Origin: CAZOVB01 sp964583095
GTDB taxonomy: Bacteria; Planctomycetota; Phycisphaerae; SM23-33
Direction of reading: 5' to 3'
Assembly (NCBI GenBank): GCA_964583095.1
Contig: CAZOVB010000071.1
Coordinates: 1-22,345, forward strand
DNA: 22,345 nucleotides
Made by a program: the position numbers and the translations under genes. Below the pieces are notes generated by a model, which made no database searches, had not been told where the DNA came from, and saw only the letters and a list, made by a program, of their open reading frames with translations. Of this stretch, positions 1-5,874 are shown piece after piece. The first letter of the stretch is position 1; each line of letters opens with the position of its first letter.

Positions 1-389
1 CCGATCTTGCCGTCGCCCAGAAGTTTTTCGCTCTGGGCGTCCTGGATCTTGTGCCAGGGCATGACCACGTGGGCCTTGGAGGAAATCTTGAGGTTGTGGG
101 CGCTGACCTGGATGCCGCGCCCGCGCAGCTGGCCGATCTCCCCCATGGCAGTAACGGGATCGAAGACCACCCCGTTGCCGATGATGTTGATTACGTCGGG
201 CCTGAGGATCCCGGAGGGGATCAGGTGCAGGGCGAAGGATTTTTCGCCCACTTTGACGGTATGCCCGGCATTGGCCCCGCCGCAGTAGCGGACCACGTAT
301 TGGCAGTCGGCGGCCAGGGCATCGACAATCTTGCCTTTGCCTTCGTCGCCCCACTGCAGGCCGATAACGGTAACGTTCCTGGATTCCAT
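1..389 (-). CDS. purA: Adenylosuccinate synthetase, N-terminal part (runs off the window)
   Basis: PurA joins IMP and aspartate, using GTP, to make adenylosuccinate, the first committed step to AMP in the cytoplasm. About 129 N-terminal residues are visible; the rest lies beyond base 1. The GTP-binding segment GLQWGDEGKGKIVD is at residues 10-23, followed by NAGHTV, HLIPSGIL and GNGVVFDP, all hallmark PurA segments in the expected order and spacing. The start is ATG at 389, with AGGAG seven bases upstream on the minus strand and a plausible promoter further up. The gene is divergent from the small plus-strand gene at 565. Nothing looks broken in the visible part. The family call is very secure. 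Confidence 0.96.
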   Translation of the reverse strand, partial: MESRNVTVIGLQWGDEGKGKIVDALAADCQYVVRYCGGANAGHTVKVGEKSFALHLIPSGILRPDVINIIGNGVVFDPVTAMGEIGQLRGRGIQVSAHNLKISSKAHVVMPWHKIQDAQSEKLLGDGKI

Positions 390-429
390 GTTCCAACTCC
401 TGAGATACGCCCAAAACAGCAACCCCATC

Positions 430-457
430 AGCATATGCGCCAGGCGGGGCCAGTCAA
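430..457 (-). promoter_or_regulatory. Sigma-70-like promoter for purA
   Basis: On the minus strand TTGACT (457-452) is followed after 16 bp by TATGCT (435-430), about 40 bases upstream of the purA ATG. The -35 hexamer is near consensus; the -10 matches at four of six positions. This was read by eye only. Confidence 0.5.
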
Positions 458-506
458 GAACTACTGGAGCTGATTGGCAAAGCTGATCCAGGGCCGGCAT
501 TGCGTC

Positions 507-535
507 TTGAGCCGCCTGGCCCGGGGCAGTACAAT
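507..535 (+). promoter_or_regulatory. Sigma-70-like promoter for the 88-residue gene and ispE
   Basis: TTGAGC (507-512), a 17 bp spacer and TACAAT (530-535) lie 30 bases upstream of the ATG at 565. The predicted transcription start near 542 leaves a short leader that contains the CGGGAG ribosome binding site. Together with the purA promoter this makes 390-564 a compact divergent control region. Confidence 0.55.
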
Positions 536-564
536 CGGATCACTGATCTTTCGGGAGTATGTAC

Positions 565-831
565 ATGCCGCAACAGCGACGCAGCGCAAAGGTTCTGGGC
601 CTGGGCCTGGACAACAAAGACGGGCACGTGCGGGTTACGCGCAGCGAGAATTTCCACCTGGTGGGCGGCTCGCAGGAGACCCACGAGGCCATGCAGGAAA
701 AGTCCATCAAGTTCGATGAGAAGCTCAAGGCCCGGGGCAAAGAGCTGCCCCAGCTCGAAGGCAAAGAATTCATGGACCTTGCCGCCGAGTGCGAGATGAA
801 CGTCGTCAAAATCCCCAAAAAAGACGCCTGA
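565..831 (+). CDS. Small conserved-looking protein of unknown function (88 aa)
   Basis: I do not recognise a named family. The protein begins MPQQRRSAKVLGLGLDNKDG, followed by RVTRSENFHLVGGSQETHE, and then becomes charged and helix-rich (EKLKARGKELPQLEGKEF) up to VVKIPKKDA. There is no signal peptide, membrane segment or cysteine pair, so it is probably cytosolic. An in-frame ATG at 559 exists, but CGGGAG (552-557) sits one base from it and seven bases from the ATG at 565, so 565 is the better start. A good promoter lies just upstream and ispE starts 7 bases after the stop, so the two are likely co-transcribed. That the ORF is real is supported by the RBS, promoter and spacing; its function is unknown. 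Confidence 0.75.
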   Translation: MPQQRRSAKVLGLGLDNKDGHVRVTRSENFHLVGGSQETHEAMQEKSIKFDEKLKARGKELPQLEGKEFMDLAAECEMNVVKIPKKDA

Positions 832-838
832 ATTTCCC

Positions 839-1738
839 ATGTCCGCGGGGCATTTTCCTTTGCAGCCGTCCGGTTTCCGTAAGGATGGGCAACTACGGGG
901 CTTTGCGCCGGCGAAGATCAACCTCAATCTGCTTGTCGGCCCGGTCGGCGGCGACGGGTTCCATCCGCTGGATTCCTACGTGGTCCTGCTGGATTTCGGC
1001 GACGAGCTTGTGTTTTCGTTGCGCGACGACGACCGGCTCGAGTTGAACGTCGCCGGCGACATCGACCCAGGCCCCCTCGAGGAGAACCTGGTCCTGCTCG
1101 CCGGGCGGGCTCTGAAAGACTTGGCCAGGCCCGGTCGGGGGGCGACTATCCAGCTGACCAAACGCATTCCTTGCGGCGCGGGCCTGGGAGGCGGATCCAG
1201 TGACGCAGCCACAACTTTGCTTGCCCTGTGTGCCCTGTGGGGCCTGGATTTAAGTCGGTCACAACTGGCCCAATTGGCGCTTGAACTGGGCAGCGACGTG
1301 CCGCTCTTCCTGGATATGGGTCCCTGGAGAATGCGAGGCCGGGGAGAAATCCTGGAGCCGGTTCGGATTCGCCCGGCCAAGGTCCTGCTGATCCTCCCGG
1401 GTCTGCATTGTCCAACGGGGGCGGTCTATCAGGCTTTCGACCGTTTGCCTCACGAGCCGCGCGAGCAGATCTCTCCCGGGGAGCTTTCCAGCCCGGTTAC
1501 GAATTGGCGGGGGAGGCTGGTCAACGATCTCTTCGCCCCGGCCTGCCGGGTGCAGGAGGAACTTGCGACGATTCACGGCAGGGCATCGGCGGTCTGTCCG
1601 GTCCCGGTATGCCTGACCGGTTCGGGCTCGGCCATGTTCGCCCTGTTCGGCGACCGGCAGTCCCTGGAGGACGCGCGGCGGAGACTGGCAGAGGTCGAAG
1701 GCATCCAGACGGTTGCAACGGAGATGATCGGGAGGTAG
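839..1738 (+). CDS. ispE: 4-diphosphocytidyl-2-C-methyl-D-erythritol kinase
   Basis: IspE phosphorylates CDP-methylerythritol with ATP in the non-mevalonate (MEP) route to isoprenoid precursors. It is a GHMP-family kinase. Motif 1, PAKINLN, is at residues 24-30; the ATP-binding glycine-rich loop PCGAGLGGGSSDAA at 111-124; GSDVPLF at 151-157; and the C-terminal motif LTGSGSAMF at about 259-267. The length of 299 aa is slightly above the usual size because of a roughly 20-residue N-terminal extension before motif 1. ATG 839 has no clear Shine-Dalgarno sequence and lies 7 bases after the preceding stop, so translation may be coupled to the upstream gene; the exact start is less certain than the family. 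All kinase motifs look intact. Confidence 0.94.
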   Translation: MSAGHFPLQPSGFRKDGQLRGFAPAKINLNLLVGPVGGDGFHPLDSYVVLLDFGDELVFSLRDDDRLELNVAGDIDPGPLEENLVLLAGRALKDLARPGRGATIQLTKRIPCGAGLGGGSSDAATTLLALCALWGLDLSRSQLAQLALELGSDVPLFLDMGPWRMRGRGEILEPVRIRPAKVLLILPGLHCPTGAVYQAFDRLPHEPREQISPGELSSPVTNWRGRLVNDLFAPACRVQEELATIHGRASAVCPVPVCLTGSGSAMFALFGDRQSLEDARRRLAEVEGIQTVATEMIGR

Positions 1739-1826
1739 AGAGGCGTAGCTTCTCTGATCGTAAGACATGGGAGGCGGTCGGCTTGCGCTGTTTTGCTCTC
1801 CTGTTCTACGTTCTCCTGATCCAGTT

Positions 1827-1852
1827 AAAAAGCCCGCTTGGGCGGGCTTTCT
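1827..1852 (-). terminator. Rho-independent terminator of tRNA-Ala
   Basis: A 9 bp stem, AAAGCCCGC (1829-1837) and GCGGGCTTT (1842-1850), has a 4-base loop. On the minus strand it ends in a T run immediately after the tRNA gene. On the plus strand it also ends in TTTCTT, so it could stop ispE transcripts as well. Confidence 0.8.
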
Positions 1853-1855
1853 TAC

Positions 1856-1928
1856 TGGAGCCGAGGGGATTCGAACCCCTGACCTCCTGCATGCCATGCA
1901 GGCGCTCTCCCAGCTGAGCTACGGCCCC
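1856..1928 (-). tRNA. tRNA-Ala (anticodon GGC)
   Basis: The minus strand folds into a full 73-base cloverleaf. The acceptor stem pairs GGGGCCG with CGGCTCC. The D arm is GCTCAGCTGGGAGAGC. The anticodon arm is CCTGC-ATGGCAT-GCAGG, giving anticodon GGC, which reads GCC. The T arm is AGGGG-TTCGAAT-CCCCT. The acceptor carries the G3:U70 wobble pair that is the alanine identity element, and the discriminator is A. CCA is not encoded. It has its own promoter and terminator, so it is a single-gene unit. Confidence 0.97.
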
Positions 1929-1942
1929 GGGTGGGATCGATG

Positions 1943-1971
1943 TTTCTACCACGTCGGGGGTGCGGGGTCAA
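1943..1971 (-). promoter_or_regulatory. Sigma-70-like promoter for tRNA-Ala
   Basis: On the minus strand TTGACC (1971-1966), a 17 bp spacer and TAGAAA (1948-1943) place the transcription start about 8 bases before the mature tRNA 5' end, as expected for a stable RNA promoter. Confidence 0.65.
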
Positions 1972-2127
1972 GCCCGCCAGTGAGAAATCTGACCAAGAAT
2001 CTATCGTCTATTGACAGGCCCGAGTTGAACCTGTTCGGAATAGGGACGCATGCTTTTGTCATCCCGGCAGGACGCTCTGGAGAGACAGGGAGGTTTCCCG
2101 GGGGAAGTCCCGACCCGGAAGCGGATC

Positions 2128-2175
2128 CAAAAGACGCAGCCCCCGCAGCCGGGACAATGCCGGGTGCGGGGGCGT
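2128..2175 (-). terminator. Terminator downstream of the PilX-like gene
   Basis: A strong GC-rich hairpin pairs GCCCCCGCA (2139-2147) with TGCGGGGGC (2165-2173); an inner CCGG/CCGG stem sits beyond a single mismatch. On the minus strand it is followed by TGCGTCTTTT. It lies about 35 bases after the stop of the pilin gene. Confidence 0.6.
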
Positions 2176-2206
2176 TCAGGAATGAGGCTGCTGCTGTGTC
2201 CTGCTT

Positions 2207-3844
2207 CTACTCGACGTAGGTCGTGGGAACGGGCGTCAGGACGTAGGTCTTGGCCATTCCCTGGGGAGTCTTCATGTCGGGGTTGGGAGTAATGGTCACC
2301 TTGCCCGATCCGTTGACGTTGCCGACGTTGGCGCCGCAGACATTCGAGCTGCAAAGCCAGCGGTCATCGCCACCGGGGGCTACGAAGACCTTGTCGTCGC
2401 GGACGATTTCGACCATCGAGATCACCGTGCCGAAGATATCCAACGTTCCGTAGAGATCGACGCATCCGCCGATGACCATTCCGCGAAGCTGCGAGTTGTT
2501 GTCACCGCCACCTTCGCCTCCGCCGATGTTGACATTGTAGTTCGGGGCCATCAGGGTCACGCCGTCCATCACCTGTTCGATCTGGTCCCCGTCAAAGACC
2601 GTGTCGCCGACGAACTGCATACAGTTGTATCGCCAGTCCATCCGGTGAGGCTTGCCCGTGACGACCGGGCCCTTGAACGTGCAGTTCTCGAATACCACGC
2701 TGTTCTGGCCTTCCAAGGTCGGGTCGGTCTCGTTCTCATCCACTTCAATGTAGGTGATGCCGGTGAACGTGCAGTTGCTGAACTTGGCGTGCGTGCCCTT
2801 GGGCAGGCAGATGTTATTGAGTTCCTTGCCTTCCCAGCGGCTGCCCTTGATGTTGTAGACACCGATGAGCTTGTTGGTCTCGTCGGCGGGGGGCAGGTTC
2901 TCGGCGCTGGTCATGTCCCGGTAGACCTGTTCCGTGTTGAAACTGTCGGCCGTCATCCAGTCATGCGGGCGAGCGTTGTAAGCGATTCGGTCCCGCATCT
3001 CTTCCTCGATGGTCCTGTCATGATGCTGGATGCCGTTGATGAAACTCTTGTCATTGGGGTTCTGGTCTCCGAGAAACTCACGGCTGCTCAGCGGGGTCTC
3101 CAGGACACCGGTAATCACGCCGTCCCCGGTCAGTCCTACATCCAGCGGGAACGTACTGTGATTTCGTGCCCAGGTCTTGTCGGGCATCTGCCTCAAATTG
3201 CGTCGCCAGTTGCTTCGGACCGGGCCATTGACCTGCGCTGTGCCGCGAGCGATGACACGGCAACTGGAATACACGCCGTATCGTTTGATATCCTCTTCGA
3301 CATTGAAGACCATCGAGACGCTGCGCTGAAGTTCGCCGGATTGACCCAGCGACGTCACCATCACTTCGGTGGGAACGCGAACCCCGTCTTCGATCTTGGT
3401 CTGGCTGACGGTGAACTGGATCGAGAAGTTCGCCTCGCTGCCTTGCGAGAGTGTCTGGGGGTTGATCGTAACCCGGTCGCTGGATGTCCAGGAGGCGGGA
3501 TCTTCGTACTCGAAGACAACCGGACAGGACGTCGGGATCTCCGTTGTGCTCGGCTCGGGATAGCCGTACATCGTGGCGAAATGGTCTGCCAGCAATGGAA
3601 GAATGCGGGTAATGCTCTTATCGGTTTCCGGCGTGCGGTACCAGAGCATCTGGGCACAGGCCCACTCGATGCCGCTCTCGGCGGCCAGCCTGGCCTCGGT
3701 GACCCTCAAGTGATTGTCGTTGATCTGCCTTTGGCGGATACCGATCTGTCCGATACCGGCTGCGACAGCTGTCAGGACCAGGAGCGTCAAGATGCTCAAG
3801 ATCAGGACTGAACCTCTCTGCTTGGCTGTTGGAAATGCGTGCAT
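2207..3844 (-). CDS. Large PilX/GspK-like minor pilin with a beta-rich C-terminal domain
   Basis: This 545 aa protein starts with a short basic leader, then G11 followed by the hydrophobic stretch SVLILSILTLLVLTAVAAGI and a typical pilin helix continuing through EARLAAESGIEWACAQM. This is the PilX_N layout. Position +5 after G11 is leucine rather than the usual glutamate, as in GspK-type tip subunits. The C-terminal half (roughly residues 335-480) holds repeated NCTF units and alternating short beta-like stretches, suggesting a beta-helix or adhesin-like fold. A glycine-rich GGGEGGG segment lies near residue 443. ATG 3844 is preceded by GGAGGTAGGAG; an in-frame GTG at 3859 is part of that ribosome site, so 3844 is preferred. 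No other pilus-assembly genes adjoin it. Its role as a surface pilus or pseudopilus component is inferred from the family. Confidence 0.8.
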   Translation of the reverse strand: MHAFPTAKQRGSVLILSILTLLVLTAVAAGIGQIGIRQRQINDNHLRVTEARLAAESGIEWACAQMLWYRTPETDKSITRILPLLADHFATMYGYPEPSTTEIPTSCPVVFEYEDPASWTSSDRVTINPQTLSQGSEANFSIQFTVSQTKIEDGVRVPTEVMVTSLGQSGELQRSVSMVFNVEEDIKRYGVYSSCRVIARGTAQVNGPVRSNWRRNLRQMPDKTWARNHSTFPLDVGLTGDGVITGVLETPLSSREFLGDQNPNDKSFINGIQHHDRTIEEEMRDRIAYNARPHDWMTADSFNTEQVYRDMTSAENLPPADETNKLIGVYNIKGSRWEGKELNNICLPKGTHAKFSNCTFTGITYIEVDENETDPTLEGQNSVVFENCTFKGPVVTGKPHRMDWRYNCMQFVGDTVFDGDQIEQVMDGVTLMAPNYNVNIGGGEGGGDNNSQLRGMVIGGCVDLYGTLDIFGTVISMVEIVRDDKVFVAPGGDDRWLCSSNVCGANVGNVNGSGKVTITPNPDMKTPQGMAKTYVLTPVPTTYVE

Positions 3845-3863
3845 GTCTCCTACCTCCACTGAA

Positions 3864-3885
3864 GGGTCCTTTCCTTTTCGGACCC
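3864..3885 (-). promoter_or_regulatory. 5' leader hairpin of the PilX-like gene
   Basis: GGGTCC (3864-3869) and GGACCC (3880-3885) form a 6 bp stem with a purine-rich loop (minus strand), ending about 20 bases before the start codon. It may affect message stability or translation. No function is shown. Confidence 0.3.
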
Positions 3886-3975
3886 GTCCTTTCCGCGGAG
3901 CACATCAGGACCTCGCTCCGTCCAGAGGCGTGTCGACGGCAGGTTTCACCCGTAAGCACCTATGGTTCGCTTGGG

Positions 3976-3985
3976 TGACCGGTCA
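3976..3985. promoter_or_regulatory. Perfect palindrome in the pilin/patatin divergent intergenic region
   Basis: TGACCGGTCA is a perfect 10 bp palindrome inside the 314-base gap (3845-4158) between divergent genes, a common position for a dimeric repressor site. The rest of this gap holds the pilin leader hairpin and a weak patatin promoter; I see no other gene or RNA in it. Confidence 0.3.
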
Positions 3986-4085
3986 GTCAGCACCTTCAAC
4001 GTGTAAACTACGATCCAGCCCCAACGGCAGGCAAAAAGCTTCCGGGGAAAAGTGGGGCAGAGCCCGAGAAATCTCCTGGGCGCCA

Positions 4086-4114
4086 TTGTCCGCGCCCCGG
4101 CGGGGCAGTAGGAT
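4086..4114 (+). promoter_or_regulatory. Possible promoter for the patatin/SLOG pair
   Basis: TTGTCC (4086-4091), a 17 bp spacer and TAGGAT (4109-4114) lie 45 bases upstream of the patatin ATG. Each hexamer matches consensus at four of six positions, so this is a weak candidate. Confidence 0.35.
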
Positions 4115-4158
4115 GAACTTCGGGCCGATGGGTACAACCTGGAGCGATCAGTGGGAAT

Positions 4159-5271
4159 ATGACGGATTTGCGGGAAAGGCTCACGTCGGACGGACCCAAG
4201 AGGATCCTCGCACTGGACGGGGGCGGGATCCGGGGCTGTGTCTGCCTCGGATACCTCTGCCGAATCGAGGCCATGCTGCGCAGCCGATGCGGCAACGATC
4301 GTCTGAGGCTCTGCGACTACTTCGACCTGATCGGGGGCACGAGCACGGGTGCGATCATCGCCGCATGCCTGGCCATCGGGATGTCGGCCTCGCAGGTGCA
4401 CGAAATGTACCTGGAACTGGGGGGACAGGTTTTTGGCCACAAGAGATGGGACCGCTGGAACGCGAAATTCGACGACAGGCCCCTGGAAGCCTGCCTGCGG
4501 AGCACCTTTGGCAGCAGGACGCTGGGAGACCCCTCTGTACAGACCGGCCTGTGTATCGTCACCAAGAGGGCCGATACGGGCAGCACGTGGCCTCTGTTGA
4601 ACAACCCGGAGGGAAAATTCTACCAGAGCAACCGGGTTATACCCCTGGTGGACGCGTTGCGAGCCAGCACGGCTGCTCCGACCTTCTTCATGCCCATGGA
4701 GATCCGCCTCGGCGATGAGTTCACCGGAGCTTTCGTGGATGGGGGGGTCTCGATGGCCAACAATCCCGCCCTTCAACTGCTCATGGTCGCATCGCTGTCG
4801 GGTTTTGGCCTGGGTTGGCCCCTTGAGCCGGATCGGCTTCTGCTGACTTCGATCGGAACCGGAAGGTGGAAAGTGCGGGACGATCCGATGCGACTGCTCA
4901 AGGGAAGCGTGTTGACCTGGGCTTCGAGAGTGCCGACGCAGTTGATCCAGGACGCCAGCGACCAGAACCAGTTGTTCCTGCAGTGGCTCTCCCGGAGTCC
5001 CACGGCCAGGCAGATCGACCTGGAAGTGGGCGACCTGGGCTCGGACTTGCTGGCAGGACGTCCGCTGCTGCACTATTTGCGGTATAATGTGCTTCTGGAA
5101 GAAGAAGCTCTTGCCCGGCTCGGGTTTTCTCTGAGCCCCGAGCAGGTCGAAGTACTGCGGGATATGAGCGAGTCGAGCAACCGGTTCCTGCTGGGCGAAA
5201 TAGGACAAAAAGCTGCCGAGCAGGAGATTTTCGCGGATCATTTCCCTGAAGTATTCGATCCGACCATATAG
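4159..5271 (+). CDS. Patatin-like phospholipase
   Basis: Patatin-fold enzymes are serine lipid acyl hydrolases that cleave membrane phospholipids. All family landmarks are present in this 370 aa protein: the oxyanion loop GGGIRG at residues 21-26, the nucleophile elbow GTSTG with Ser62, and the DGG motif with catalytic Asp194. The patatin domain spans roughly residues 14-215. The C-terminal 150 residues (starting around LEPDRLLLTSIGTG) are typical of standalone bacterial patatins and contain no recognisable transmembrane segment. There is no signal peptide, so it is probably a cytosolic enzyme acting on the inner membrane. ATG 4159 has only a weak GGGAAT site. The next gene, a SLOG-like protein, starts 32 bases downstream, and the pair is flanked on both sides by minus-strand genes. 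The fold and active site are secure; the biological role (lipid turnover or defence effector) is open. Confidence 0.9.
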   Translation: MTDLRERLTSDGPKRILALDGGGIRGCVCLGYLCRIEAMLRSRCGNDRLRLCDYFDLIGGTSTGAIIAACLAIGMSASQVHEMYLELGGQVFGHKRWDRWNAKFDDRPLEACLRSTFGSRTLGDPSVQTGLCIVTKRADTGSTWPLLNNPEGKFYQSNRVIPLVDALRASTAAPTFFMPMEIRLGDEFTGAFVDGGVSMANNPALQLLMVASLSGFGLGWPLEPDRLLLTSIGTGRWKVRDDPMRLLKGSVLTWASRVPTQLIQDASDQNQLFLQWLSRSPTARQIDLEVGDLGSDLLAGRPLLHYLRYNVLLEEEALARLGFSLSPEQVEVLRDMSESSNRFLLGEIGQKAAEQEIFADHFPEVFDPTI

Positions 5272-5303
5272 GCCGGATACCCCGCTTCCAGGAAGGAACC
5301 GAC

Positions 5304-5858
5304 ATGCAGGTGGCCGTCACCGGACATCGGGATATCGACCCTCACGACGCGACTCTGGCCGAATCGGTGGCCAGGCAGTTGGAGTCTCTCCGGGCCCCGG
5401 GCGGTCCGCTGACGCTGCTTTCCTGCCTGGCCGAGGGCGCCGATCGGCTTGTAGCCCATGTGGGCTTGTCTCGCTTCAACGCGAAGCTCATCGCGGTGTT
5501 GCCCCTTCCGGTCGAGCGGTACGAGGAAGATTTTCACAGCGACGCGTCACGCCGGGATTTTCGAAAGCTCCTGCTTCGCGCCTCCCAGGTGGTGGAGATT
5601 CCAGAGACCGCAACGGGCGGGGCCGATCGGTCGGCCCAGTATGCCCGGGCCGGGGCGTACCTCCTGGTCCATGCCGAGGCGGTCCTGGCCCTGTGGGACG
5701 GCAAGGAACCCCGCGGTATGGGCGGAACGGGCATGGTGGTGCAGTGGGCCCGGGACGGCTTGATCCCGGAAGAATACCGGGAGGGTATCGGTAATCCGGC
5801 CAATCCCCGAAAGGTGATCCACATCGAAGTGCCCTCCGGAGAGGCCCGGTCGCTCTGA
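5304..5858 (+). CDS. SLOG-superfamily nucleotide-binding protein
   Basis: This 184 aa soluble protein has the pattern of a Rossmann-like SLOG (SMF/DprA-LOG) domain. TGHRD follows the first strand (residues 6-10). LLSCLAEGADRLVA at 38-51 is the second conserved loop. LPLPVERYEEDF follows at 66-77. ALWDG lies at 129-133, and the glycine loop GGTG at 140-143 precedes a helix. Family knowledge: SLOG domains bind or process nucleotide-derived ligands and are used as sensors in several antiphage systems. AGGAAGGA six bases before ATG 5304 is a strong ribosome site, better than that of the patatin upstream. The two genes probably form one transcript. The stop lies only 16 bases from the end of the convergent PPK2 gene. 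No effector or membrane domain is fused. The ligand is unknown. Confidence 0.75.
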   Translation: MQVAVTGHRDIDPHDATLAESVARQLESLRAPGGPLTLLSCLAEGADRLVAHVGLSRFNAKLIAVLPLPVERYEEDFHSDASRRDFRKLLLRASQVVEIPETATGGADRSAQYARAGAYLLVHAEAVLALWDGKEPRGMGGTGMVVQWARDGLIPEEYREGIGNPANPRKVIHIEVPSGEARSL

Positions 5859-5874
5859 GAGGGCTTGGTGGGGG

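Noticed and set aside
1856..1928. tRNA-Ala as an integration site for a mobile element
   Set aside because: No integrase, no direct repeat of the tRNA 3' end in the window, and the flanks look like ordinary chromosomal genes.
2645..3811. Long plus-strand open frame opposite the PilX-like gene
   Set aside because: It is an antisense shadow in GC-rich DNA; the minus-strand frame has a pilin signature and strong ribosome site, and this one has no recognisable domain.
3845..4158. Possible riboswitch in the pilin/patatin gap (searched for a c-di-GMP GEMM-type motif)
   Set aside because: Conserved motif elements could not be found on either strand.
5083..5088. Perfect TATAAT inside the patatin coding sequence
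   Set aside because: No acceptable -35 at 16-18 bp and the position is coding; an internal promoter for the SLOG gene is possible but not supported.
3946..5241. Minus-strand open frame opposite the patatin gene
   Set aside because: The plus strand encodes a full patatin active site; the antisense protein shows no family features.
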